Shown: one piece after another, positions 48,401 through 60,400 of the stretch
Layout: each line of letters begins with the position of its first letter
How positions within the stretch are numbered: position 1 is the stretch's first letter
Assembly: GCA_910589415.1 (NCBI GenBank)
Contig: OU342637.1
Span: forward strand, 40,640,162-40,704,161
Length of the DNA: 64,000 nucleotides
Reading direction: 5' to 3'
From: Malachius bipustulatus
Lineage: Eukaryota > Arthropoda > Insecta > Coleoptera > Melyridae
Program-made: the position numbers and the translations under genes
The notes under the pieces: generated by a model
What the model saw: the letters and a program-made list of their open reading frames with translations, nothing else
Told to the model about the DNA's origin: nothing
The model's database searches: none

Positions 48401-51400
48401 AAACCTCCCCACAACTATATAATAGCGACCCTTAAAGCAACCAAGCTATCCTTACTAATTATGCACTTTATTGTCGACCGGGTATGGGTTTTTCAGGGAT
48501 GGTAATTCCGTAAATTTCTTATAGTTAAACTTTTTCTGTATCCTGGAACTCAGTTCATTCCCAAATACAGGAATCATTATTGTATTATTATTTTACCAAA
48601 TAATTAACTAATAACTAATTATTAACAAATTAGTAAGATATTGATTTTTTCTAGCTTGTATTTCTTAATTACAATGACTTCTCAGATTGTCTATGAACAA
48701 TATGAAATATTCAAAATTTTGTTGTTCCCGAGAGTCGAGAATCTTCTTCGAATCTTCTTCCCCCGGTAATATTAATTTTTCTTTTCTGACAACCAGAAAA
48801 CAGAAAGAGAAAAATATACAAGTCCCGATCGACATCCAATAACAGCCTAAAACAAACAACTTTTCTTTTTGTTCAGGTTATTCCACTGCCGCGAGTTCTT
48901 TTTCATTCATTTTCATGCGCTTTTTAATTTTTGTGATGCTTCAATAATTCAGCAAATAATATGAACATAAAAATAAAATATTAAGGATTTAAAGGAGCGA
49001 TAAATGTTATATTGCAGCCCCTCACGAAAATAGCATGAACGATACGCCACTGAATACGGAGCTGCCTTGGAGGGACTGGCAGCATGCTCGATATATATCC
49101 ATCTTACTTTACCTTACTGCAAGTTAGATCTGCTTATCCTTTGTACTTGTTGACACTGCTGTAATGTTGCCATATATTATATTTTAAGGGACCGAACCTC
49201 ATTGAAATTCTACATCTTTTGCTATTAAATATCGATGTTGTGAAATTATTATAGCAGAAAAATTACTCAACAAATAAAACACAGTATTTTTTATCCTACA
49301 ACCATTTACCTGCATGTGAATGATAAAAATACAAAATGATAAAACACCAAGAATTAAAAGCTGGCAACAATGTGTTTACTTTAAGTCCGTAATATTTCTA
49401 AGAACTTAGTGCCTACTATTCTGAAACTTCAGTATAGAGCTCGCCAAGCGATAATAACTTGTATAAAGGAACTGGTGTGCTTTGGGTCTCAGACCAAGGT
49501 GTCTAATCCGGTACAGTGAGACAGTGACAGCTTCCAGGAAGGGCCTTGCTGGAGTGGACGATGAAATTGCAAATTTAAGGAATGAACGAATCAAATCCTG
49601 GTCAGTAGCCGAACTGCAGGCCACAATTACTTGGCTAGGGGTGCAACTCAATATGTAACCTTAACTAAAACCCTGCAAATACATCACATGTATGCAGTTC
49701 TATGCTAGCAAAAATAGGAAAGCTTCAAGAAGACTTACCTTAAACTATTAAGGGTTCCCCTTACCGAATCACAATAGTAAAACAACTAAAGTGGCCAATC
49801 TAACTAGGAACTACTGCCAATATTATTATTAAGTGTCTTTTGTGAGAATTTCCTAGTCAAACTTCATGAATTCTACACAAGAAAAAATGCCATTTCTACT
49901 TCTTCAAGATGGCTACCTTCTCCTGCCTTATCAGCACAACCCACAAAAAACCTCAGCTTATCAAAAGTTCCACTCCTGAAATCTTAACACTAGTGCCATA
50001 CAGGGGGATCCAAATCTCATGAAGGTGGATGAATAAATAACCAGTAACAACAATAATAACTAGAATAATCTAGCAAATGGAGATAAATAAATAAATATTT
50101 ATATAACCCATTTTTACAAATTATGATACCTATAATAATAATAGGAGGCATAATAAATATTTACAATAATATAATAATACTACATAAAAGAAGAACAATA
50201 ATAGCCTGTGATTTTTCACATGCTATAACAGGGACATGTAAGCCGAGAAGAGCTCAATACGTCCTTCTCGGTACCCGGAGGACAAGCTGGCTGGGTTGGG
50301 GCCGTCGCTTAACAACTCAATGCGTCGTTACTGCGGCTCCCGGGATTATCCGGCCCTCACTACAGGCCGGGGAGGAAAAGGGGGGTTATCGGCACCTCAA
50401 TACGGCACCGACTGGCTGCGTATAATGATCGACCGTCTGCCAGAGCTCAGTGCACCCTGGCCACGATTTCTGATGTCGGATTATAGCTCGGTCAACTCAC
50501 TTCATCAACCTTGCTTATCCTGGAGCACTCACTGCATGCTCCAACTGATCTCCAGGCTCAATGCACCCAGAGAGAGAGAGATCCTTACCGGTCAGTTCCC
50601 AGCAATGCTCTGCCTGATTCTTCAGCTGGCACTCTTTATATAGCCGGTGCTGGTGGAGATAACAAAGTTATCGCTGTTGTAAAAACTGTATCAATCAAAA
50701 TAAATGCCTCTAAGAAACATTTTAATTGCGATACTAGACGAAATCCTTGGAATTCATTACAGTATAAATAACCTTTTTAAATAATTAATATTCTGTGGCC
50801 AAAACTAGGGTAAAAACTCTGGTCAAAACTAGGGACTTCATGGCCAAAACTGGCACAACTCGTACTTCCCCTGTTTCTTACTCGCTCATGTAAAATGTAA
50901 CGCCTCAGGTGGGAATAATAAATATTTTTATATTCCAAATTATTGTCCAATTAAGAAAAATAAATTGTTAATATTTTTTAACACTTTCATTATTTTATTT
51001 TCTAGAAACTGAAGAAGAAAGGAGAAGACGCAGGCGTTCCCGTTGGGGAGGCAGTGAGCACGAGAAGATATTTATCCCCGGAATGCCAACTATTCTACCC
51101 CCCAATTTGAATAAGGACCAGGAACAAGCCTATTTATGTAAGTTGAATTCATTTCGAAACATTTTAATAATGATAATGCTTGGTTGTTCAAAGCTTAATG
51201 ATTCATTGGAGAGTTATTAATGTTTTATTATAAAATTGTTTATAAATTCAAATCTGGAAGTTGTGAACAACTGGCACATTTCCTTGTTATTTTTTGATTA
51301 GGTATTCGAACGAACGTGTTGATTACAAATGTCTTAATTATTGTAATTGGTCTAATTATTACTAAACTGTAGGAACATTTTGTATAGGTGCACGTACGTG

Positions 51401-54400
51401 ACTGAAATATTTGCGATTTGTAAGTATGCATATCCATATATATATATATATATATATGGCATTAATAGGTTGAAAAGTTAACTACATGTATTTTTTCCAG
51501 ACAAACCTTCACTAAAACATTTAAAAAATCTTTTATAGCTTTAAAAGAAGATGCCATATTTGAAAAAAAAAACTAGCTCCAAGAGAACATTTATTCTACA
51601 AAAATAATGATGTTTTATTAAATAATTATTTCCAGAAAAAATATGCAATTTTTTTTGTTTATGATCGTTCCTTTCTAGCATTGGGCCACAGCACCAAATG
51701 AAATTTAAACTACATATACTTATTTGAAGTGACTAACACTAAACATAATTGGAGTAGGCCGTGGAAAGGTAGTTGTAGTAAATCCAAGATTTTCATAGGG
51801 AGAAATCTAATAATGTGTGATTAAAAAGTTTCCCAAAATAAAAGGAGTTCACCATGAATATATTGTTTATCTGTAAAATGTCTGAATGCTGCATAATATC
51901 TGCATAATATGGTTGCATTTTGTGAGTTGTAAACGTTTTTACAAATTCAACCCAAGAAAGACAAGTATTTCCATGGCCAATTCCAAAATTAAAAAAAAAA
52001 AATCTTTTTAATCTTGTTAAGTACCTATCTAAATATATTCAAAGCTGACTAGTGCATTCATCTTTTATGTCTATTTGATTTTATTTTAGTTGTGCATTAT
52101 ACTTGGTCCGACAATCAGTACTCACAGATTTTGGTAGCCTATGAAATGAAAAATATTTGATGTACTACTGTCAGTTACCTGTATTACATCGGTATTGGTA
52201 TTTGGTCTTTTAACTAAATATGAGAGATGGTTTATGTGGTCCCAAACACTGAAGCCAGCGGGCTTATTGTATTTCTCACATTTAGATTTTCCTTGATTAG
52301 AAGAGCTCCGTTCCTTTGACAAGGTTCAGCAGTCCGCTAACCAAGGTCTTTTCCGCCAACAGACTCCCGGGGCTGAGTGGTCCCTGGACCGCATAGCGTG
52401 TTCGTGCGAGTACTGGACACTCTAATATCACATGAGAAGCTGTCTCATCTAAGGTGCTACCTAAGGTGTACTCTTAGATGGCAGTGTCCTGTGAGAAGGC
52501 CCACCACCGTTCTGATCTGCATTCTGTTTAGTTGCAGTATCTGTCTGGCAAGGTTTTGAGAGGGCTCCTTGATCATCACCTTACCATGTTTGTTTCCTGT
52601 TATACGGTTCCAGTGTACTCTATGTTGGGTTCTTACCCACTGAGCCACCGCCCCGCGTACAGTGTTCCTAAGATGCCAAACACTGGTTCGGGCCCAGTGT
52701 AGTTCATCCCAGCGCCTTTCTTGGCTAGTTGATCTGCAGCCTCATTACCAGGCGTCCCACGGTGACCCGGAACCCAAGCTAGTGTCACCACGTTGCACCT
52801 GGCTAAGTCAATGAGGTCTTGCAGGCATTCCCAGACCAGTTTTGATCTGATTTCATAGGATGCAAGGGCTTTCAGGTTAGCCTGACTGTCGGAGAGGATG
52901 TAGATTTCCAACCTCGATAGTTCCTTCTGGTATTCTCTCCAACGTATAGCCTAATTGCATTTATTTCAGCCTGGAAGATGCTGGCATGAGTCCCCAGTGG
53001 TACGTAAATACTGCATCTATCAGAGACTACCTGTCTCTGTCTTTGAGCGGTCCGTGTACCAGACCAACCCTTTTTTCAGGCACAGGTGTTCCATTTGTTT
53101 GCCATTCTTTCCAGTCTATTAGAAACTTAAATGGTTTTACAAATGATATCATAGGCATAGGACTACTGATTACCGGACCCAGTAAAATAAACAACGAACA
53201 ATAATACATAATCGAGCAGATCTTTAATTCAGTTTGCCTTTTAAAGCCCCTGTTAATTATACAATTTTTGACCTTGATTTAATAATTTCATTTATTATTA
53301 TTATTATTATTAATGGTTGCTTCTTACATACAATATACCTTTAAAATCTATCATGAATTTGATGACTTATTCAGTGATTTCAGGTAACTTTTACGTCTCT
53401 ACAATCATTTATACAGGGTATTCTCGAAATGCCGGACACGATATACAGAGTATTTTAACATAAGGTTGCCTTTTTCAAAAATTTAAATCAACATGGCGGT
53501 CAAATTTAAACAACTTCCCCTGTCAAAATACATGGTTTCACCTAACTATTCCGATAGTGTTTGTATTTCTTTCTTTTTATTATCGATAACGGAATTAGAG
53601 GAATTTAAACTCTACCTATTCCTTGAGTACAATGGAATTGATCAATGAGACATCGTTGTTCAAGTTGCTGAACTTAATAATTGAACTTTTCCTTTTACAT
53701 GGTAACACACGATTTTTCTTTGTATCAAGTGCAGAGCTATCATTTTTTTTTTCACAAAATTAGTCATATCTTCTTAGGTAAATCATACTATATGTGTCCG
53801 CCATTTCGGAATGACCCAGTATTGTAGATTGTTCTAGATTGATTACCCTTTCGCGGTATTATTTATTTTAACACTTTTTTGAAGGTTAATGGAACAATAG
53901 ACAGGTTGACCGTTTTAGGTGAATGAAAATTATAAAATATTGGTATTGTAAACTACTAAATTAACAAGTCTTGTGTATTGTATATAAATCTGAGAGACGA
54001 TTCGAACCACCGTTCTCGGTCTCGGTATCCAGAACTTCATGCATATCCAAGATGTCCAAAGCAACAGAAGATGGTGTTGATGTGGAAGGTTCTGAAAATA
54101 ATCGGGACCAAAAAACAGTGAATCAGTGGAAATATGAAGTGTTGTGACACAAAAAAGTGCTCAGTTAATGTTTGTGCAAATTGTTTTTCAATTTATCACC
54201 GAAGTTGTGCAAGAAGATACCCAGAATTAAAGAAAATAGTACTCTAGCTATGAACAAAGAATAAACATTTACAAAGAGTGAAATGGTTTGAACGCCAGGT
54301 TATGGATGAAGAACAGAAAACTGATGATGATAACTTAACAAAAAAATAAACACAAAATGATCAAAAAAAAAAAACAACCACATAATCAAACAAAAACCTA

Positions 54401-57400
54401 TTGACAGTGTAGAGTGGAAACAACTTGAAATGGTACAGAGTCTGTAGAAAAATCACATCCAAGATTAGTCATTTTCAGAGAACACCTCTAAACAAAATGG
54501 ATCATATAATTTGTCATGAAAAAGCATGGCACCGATAATTTAGAGGAAGATTATTGCAAGGCGAGTTTATGAAGGTAATACGCAGGAAAAAACTAAAAAC
54601 TTTGGTATACTGGTGAAGGATTGGAAATTTGCAGAAGGAAAAAGTTGACTTAGTTTATATATTTATTATGAATAAACTTACGATTTTTGTTTTATTATAT
54701 TATAAGCAGCCAGACTAATATCTTTAATAATAAACAACACTTTATTGTAATCCTAGAATAATTTAAATCTTAGGTACTATACACAAAAACCAACTTATAA
54801 TGTTAAAGAATGGTGTGTTTTTCATCTAGATTCTTTTATAATACCCACTCAACTAGTGGCCCATATTCCCAAACGAATTTTGTCAACCTAATTAATTTAC
54901 ATAATCAGGAATCTCCATATTATTCTAAATTGTACATCTCGCTCTCATCATAGGTGGGCACAGTTAATCCAAAAGTTAACTTCGTTAATCGTTAATTCGT
55001 TAATTAAAAGTTAACTTCGATAAATAAATAAATAAATAAAAACAAATAGACTGGTTTTTGTCAAAAACAAGTCAGTAGATTAATTATTATTGACAATGTA
55101 ATGGATAATGGAGAATTAAAAACACACATTTACTTAGCTCTTCTATTTTTATTTAATCAAGAAAATATATTTTAAAAAGCTCATTGCTAATGAATTTATT
55201 ATAAGTTTGAGTGAGTTACGAGGTAATAAAATGTATGTGTAACTCTTGCCAAAATTGCAGTCGATTTTTATTTTATTTGGAAAAACATTTTTTGTTCTAA
55301 AACATTGAATTTTTCAATAAAACATAGACACATAAGTTGCAATATCTTGTAAACCAAGCCCCGAATCAAAACTTTACAAGAGTGAAAAAAAACCAATGCT
55401 TGGAAAAAAAAACAAGTTAGGGGGGTCAACAAGCCTCGTTTCCTCCGCTCCCTCTCAGATTCTCTATGAACAAAATCTATCAAAAAGTGTGTCATCATGA
55501 GAAAGAAATTTGTGCGAAATTTCAACTTAATATCTTGGAGAGCAACACAGATATTAATAAAAAACTTCTTTTAAAATCTAACTTTGACTTATCTTGAAAT
55601 AGGGACACTGACACTACAACTTGCAACTTGGACTAGTCGTGGGCAGGTGTAACAAGAATGCATCAAAGTCATCACACTCCCACACGCAGGTCGTATATAA
55701 TATAAATATATAATCGCCATTCGACTCGCCGATTGTGGCGCGTTATTCAAACAGACAAATACAACCAATACAAGGATTAACAGACTAACGGACTGTAGTT
55801 CCATTTAACGAAAGTTAACAAGAGCGTTAACATTTTCTGAAGTTAACTTAAAAGGGAATCATGAGAAGATTGTTAAATTCATTAATTAACGATTAACTGA
55901 TTAACGAGTTAATGCCCAACTTTGGCTATCGTTAATTTATTTTCGAAACATTAACGGGGACCTAAAGGTTCGGGAATAATGAACATTCATTTCATAGAAT
56001 TACCAAGCTTCCATTCCTCCTACACCTTGAGAATATCTGAATATATTTTATTTAAGTAATTAAAAATGCTATTTTACAGAGTCTTATATTTCTAGAAGTT
56101 ATTTTCAAGCCCTTAAGCGTGTAGTTAAAAACCACACTTCAGGTTTAATTGGTATTGGTACATTTTCTCAATGTAGGTAATGCATCTTATAGGTTTGTGA
56201 ATTACAATAATAAATTTGACAGTTGTGAAAGTTTGATGATCATTCTAACAGGAGGGCATTTGCCCCCTTCTAACCCGTTTCATTGCAGTGCAGCTCCAGA
56301 TCGAGGAAGTCAGTAGGAAGCTCCGCTCCGGCGATCTCGGAATTCCAGCAAATCCCGAGGAAAGGTCTGATGCCCATCCCTTCTGCGTGTTTTCCCCGCC
56401 AGACGCCGATCTCCATCAGTGGTTTGGCTACGAAAACACTCACTTATTTATTACTATTATTATTACCTATATAATCAGTTTATACCACTATGTTTAATAT
56501 TGATAGATGTCAGCCGATCGTGGAACATTTCTTTTTGATTTGTCACTAAGTAGACCAGTTCTTAAGTTAAATGAAACTTGTAGAATAATTGCAGATTTAT
56601 AATTATTAATATTAACATTTGATCATTCTAACTATCATAAATAATTTTTGTTCCACAAATCGCCGACATGCTGACATTGGTTATTATTTGTTGAGTGTTC
56701 ATATTCCGTATTTGATCAGGTTATGTTGATATAGATGGGAGCAAATTTCGGTAGAAAATTTCTGTAGGGACACCGCAATTTTTTCAAGTTGCATGAATTG
56801 CTGCACCAGTTTTGTTTATATCAAAATTTAATTGTTGCTTCCCATCTATTTAATATCCAAACAATTATTTTGAAAGTTTTCTAGCACATTTTGATTTAGC
56901 ATCAATTTGATCAACTATGTGCCAAAAATATACTGTAACAAAGTTCACTTTATTTATCTAAATTAATGTTTTAACTTAACACTTTATTCAATAATAATTA
57001 TTAAACAATTTACAAGTAACAAAACCTATACATCACATCAGCCATTTTCATATTCATTTTCAATTAATTACAATATCTGCACATACCTTCACCTTGTTGC
57101 CAAGCTCCCAAAATGTTTATACCCAACAATGGTCTTTTACATTTTTGTTTGTAACAATTATTTGCAATCTCTATTTACATAATAATAACCTCAAAATGAA
57201 TTAACCAGTTCTTCTCAATCTCGCTTCTTTCTTAATTACTTGGCTCTGTCACTTGTGTCTAACTAAAACATTCACAGCACTATTATAAGAGCGAGGACTC
57301 GTTCACAATGGCAGTTTCAACCGCTCTAAATGACCATTGTACTGTCGTTTTCTGTAACGTACAACAATTGGTTTATATTAAGGGAGGGGGAGGGTGTCAA

Positions 57401-60400
57401 TCTGAGTCATCTCCTCAGATTGTGAAAGGGGGAGGATTGTAATGTTTGCAAATTCATTTTCATTGAAGGGATCATATGCCATTATGGCCATAATCAAAAT
57501 TTCAGATGGTTGCCTTAGTTACTGTTTCTGTGTTCTCCATATATTTCTAATATACCTGTGCAAGGTTCAAGTACATTATTTACACTGTTGGTTTGAAAGA
57601 AGAAAATTTGTGACACATTCATAGCAACCCAGTAGCTGTAACAGTGCGAACCCGGGCCCCATGGTCTGTCGCGAAAAAGCCACTGTGATCGTCTATTTAC
57701 CCCTAATAGGACCGCTGTGTTGTTTTCCTCGTTGTGTTTACTGTAGTTTTTACCGTAGTCACCCCTGCTCTTTGATTGAGGTATGCCAGGATTAGTATGG
57801 CCGAAACGGATGCGCAAAAGAACCTACTGTGACTCATTGTAACCTTGGTTGATTGGGATTTCTTTCAGAAAAGCGGGGAAATTAACTGAGACTTAGTGTT
57901 GACTTCCTATCAGATGTCTAAAAGCGAGTGATGAGCGAGAGTTCGTTTGCAAGAGCGTAAATTGGTGAAGGGCGAGAGGGGCTGTGATTTTGCATAGAGA
58001 GTATAAAACAATGGAAAGCGAATGATGGATCCCTTTCATGCATTTTTCTAACTCGAATCCATTTCGGATTCCACTCTTTTGCACACCTGTGCTTTCTTAT
58101 TATTTCGTTTTGCTTTTGTTTCCTTTTTCTAGTTTCTTTGATTTCATTTCAAGCATCAGCTCGAATTAATTAAAGAAGACAACCGTTTTGGTTACAGACT
58201 ACCCGGGATATGGCGGGAATGTCTGTCTGTTTACCTATTCAACTATTATTGAATTCTCATTTTGTTTTAAATGAGCTTTGCTCGTTGACTCGCTCTTCCT
58301 TTCGTTTGGGAATTTTTATGAGCGTTTATTGTTGTGGGCTTTACCCTGATATACAGGCACTCCACCCTACATTTATGACCACTTATTTGTTGGTCGAGTT
58401 TCTCATTTGACTTGGATGTCGAGAGCAGTGTTGCCATGTTTGTTTGATTTGCTACCTCCTCTTTGAACGTTATACGAATGTCTTTCCAATTGCTTTTTCA
58501 ATTGTGAAAGCGTGGTTTTCCTGAATTAACGCCATACTCATGATAGTTGTTTTAACTCATTTTGTTTATTTGTTGTGTTGTCGTTTTGCCCCACTGGGCT
58601 ACCTTTATATGGCCTCTTTTGGACCGTCAATACCTATTTGCCCTGCGGCTACCTTTTTGTTCTACCTGACCTATCAAGGTGGTGAGTTAATATACCTTAT
58701 CATTTCGAATACGACGTTCTCTGCAATTCGCAGTTTCTTGTGCTATTTTAAATGTGATGACCAACTGACCAAACTAGGCCGCTATTCTATAATTATCCCT
58801 CAGGGTTCCCGTGGGCTTGCCTGGGTAATAATTGAATGCTGGAATTTTTATGAATACCTATATTGGAGCCGGTGGGTTTTACAATCGAGACCAACCATCG
58901 ATTTCACCGTGGTCCAAGGTTTTTACCCCTAACACCTGTTTAGAAAGCAGATAACTCAGTCTAGGCTGGCAATAACATTTTATAGCAATTTTCTGCGGAG
59001 TTTGTTTTTAAATTTTGAATGGAGTTGACATTCGTATGATGTGCTAAAGGAGTTTTTTAAAGGAACTAATTTGTTTTTGGTTGCTTTGAATCCCTATTTG
59101 CTGAATTGCGATTGATAATCCTAGATTTATTTTGGTTGTTTGGTTGTTTGATTTGATGAGCGGGTGTTATACCTGACAGCTCTGCTTTGATTTGGCCTAC
59201 TCTATCCTACAACTGAGGGTGCTTTATTGCCCCGTTGCTTGCTACGATTTCCACTTTAAAGAGTCATGTTCTCTTTTACCGGCTACCCGAGGTCTTCATC
59301 TGGACATCGAGATGAATGCTTCCCCCAACGTGTGGTAATCGAGTACCTATTATAAATCCTAATCGGGTGTTGTAATGGAACTGGTATTTCCTGATATTTG
59401 ATATGTGAGTAGCAGGTGCTGCACCTGGCAACGCTGCCTTAGTTTCTCTGGACCTGTTCTATCCTACTCTATATCTGAGGGTGCTCCGCTACACGATCTT
59501 CATTCATGGTGCAATACAATAGCGAAGGAATTCCTCTCACTTTCTAATATCGTATAATTTAAAGGGACAGCTTCCTGCCTAACATTTGTTTGATCCTACA
59601 TCTGCACTAAATAAACTCGGACTTTTTGAGAAATAGGATGATTGAATTATTTCTAATCATGGGCCGTTTTATTTATTCACAGCTTATTAATTCCTGACCT
59701 GGGTTTGATTTTCCTACTTTCCTCCTAGCTCTTTCTCGATTTCCTATACGTGAATTTGTAATTATTTGTTGAAGTATTTCTCTTTCCTAACATTCGCTGA
59801 CGTGATCGAGTAGGTACCTATTATTTGCCTATTTCCTTGCTGTTTATTTTTATCTGATTTGAAACGGGATCTGCGCACGTGGAAGTTGCGAATCGGTTTG
59901 GTAATTTCGGTTGTTGAAAATGTGTTTGAAATGAGATCTTCCCTAACTATTTTCTCATTGGATTTTCCCTGATTTATGAAGGAAATTCCCTCAGGATTTG
60001 TGCTTTGCCATCTACTAGTGAATTAGTTCGAAGAAGTTTTGCCTATTGTGAGTATTGAGTCTGGTTAAGACGAGATAGAATTTATTGTATTGCAACTGCA
60101 GTTTTCCTTGGGTTTATGAAGGAAATTCACCCAGAGTCCACTTAACACGTCATCTCCGGGCAAATTAGGTTAAGGAAATTTAGAATCGTGGAGTGAAGTT
60201 TGCGTGAACGAGATTTACCCTCGCGGGGTTTCAATTGGAATTTTAATTAGGTAGGTGAGGGAAATTCACCCAGAGTCCACTTAAGACGTCATCTCCGGGC
60301 AAATTATATGGTTTAGATTAGGATTGGGCGATCTAGAGTCCACTTATCGTCATCTCCAGACACGTCCAAAGGGTTCGGGAATCAGATTTGACCTGCTCGA

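Larger units (their letters stand above)
43412..48429 (+). mobile_element. Intact Ty3/gypsy LTR retrotransposon, 5.0 kb
   Basis: GCGAC occurs on both sides (43412-43416 and 48425-48429) as a 5-bp target duplication. LTRs are 43417-43612 and 48229-48424, each 196 bp, and I found no difference between them. The element has a primer-binding-site-like TGGCGCAGTCAG right after the left LTR, one Gag-Pol frame, and a purine tract (AAAAAGGGGGA) just before the right LTR. No env gene is present. Equal LTRs and open frame indicate a very recent insertion. It lies inside the IS630/Tc1-like transposon in the same orientation as SF1. Confidence 0.93.
41449..49436. mobile_element. IS630/Tc1-like DNA transposon, about 2.97 kb without its inserts
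   Basis: A 36-bp sequence starting TATACTGAAGTTTCAGAATA (41449-41484) is perfectly inverted at 49401-49436. TA at the outer ends fits the TA target of the IS630/Tc1/mariner superfamily. Between them lie the 460-aa transposase gene (41919-43301, minus), a small palindromic MITE (41614-41871) and an intact Ty3/gypsy element (43412-48429). Removing the gypsy insert leaves about 2975 bp, a sensible size for one transposase gene. The transposase frame is open and the ends are perfect, so the transposon was young when the retrotransposon entered. Confidence 0.85.

Noticed and set aside
41525..49047. CAGTGGCG near 41525 and its inverse near 49040 as hAT ends
   Set aside because: Only 8 bases match and the flanks share no 8-bp duplication. 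The 36-bp outer repeats explain the unit better.
50215..50640. GC-rich patch considered as rRNA or as a CpG promoter
   Set aside because: No recognisable rRNA core sequence or coding motif; more likely an unidentified repeat fragment within SF1 intron 1.
56365..56497. Extension of the SF1 frame past exon 3
   Set aside because: The sequence after the GTCTGA donor leaves the SF1 family pattern, while exon 4 restores it exactly in phase.
58540..58932. 130-codon open frame as a membrane protein gene
   Set aside because: Hydrophobic only because the strand is T-rich. No homology seen and it lies in an SF1 intron.
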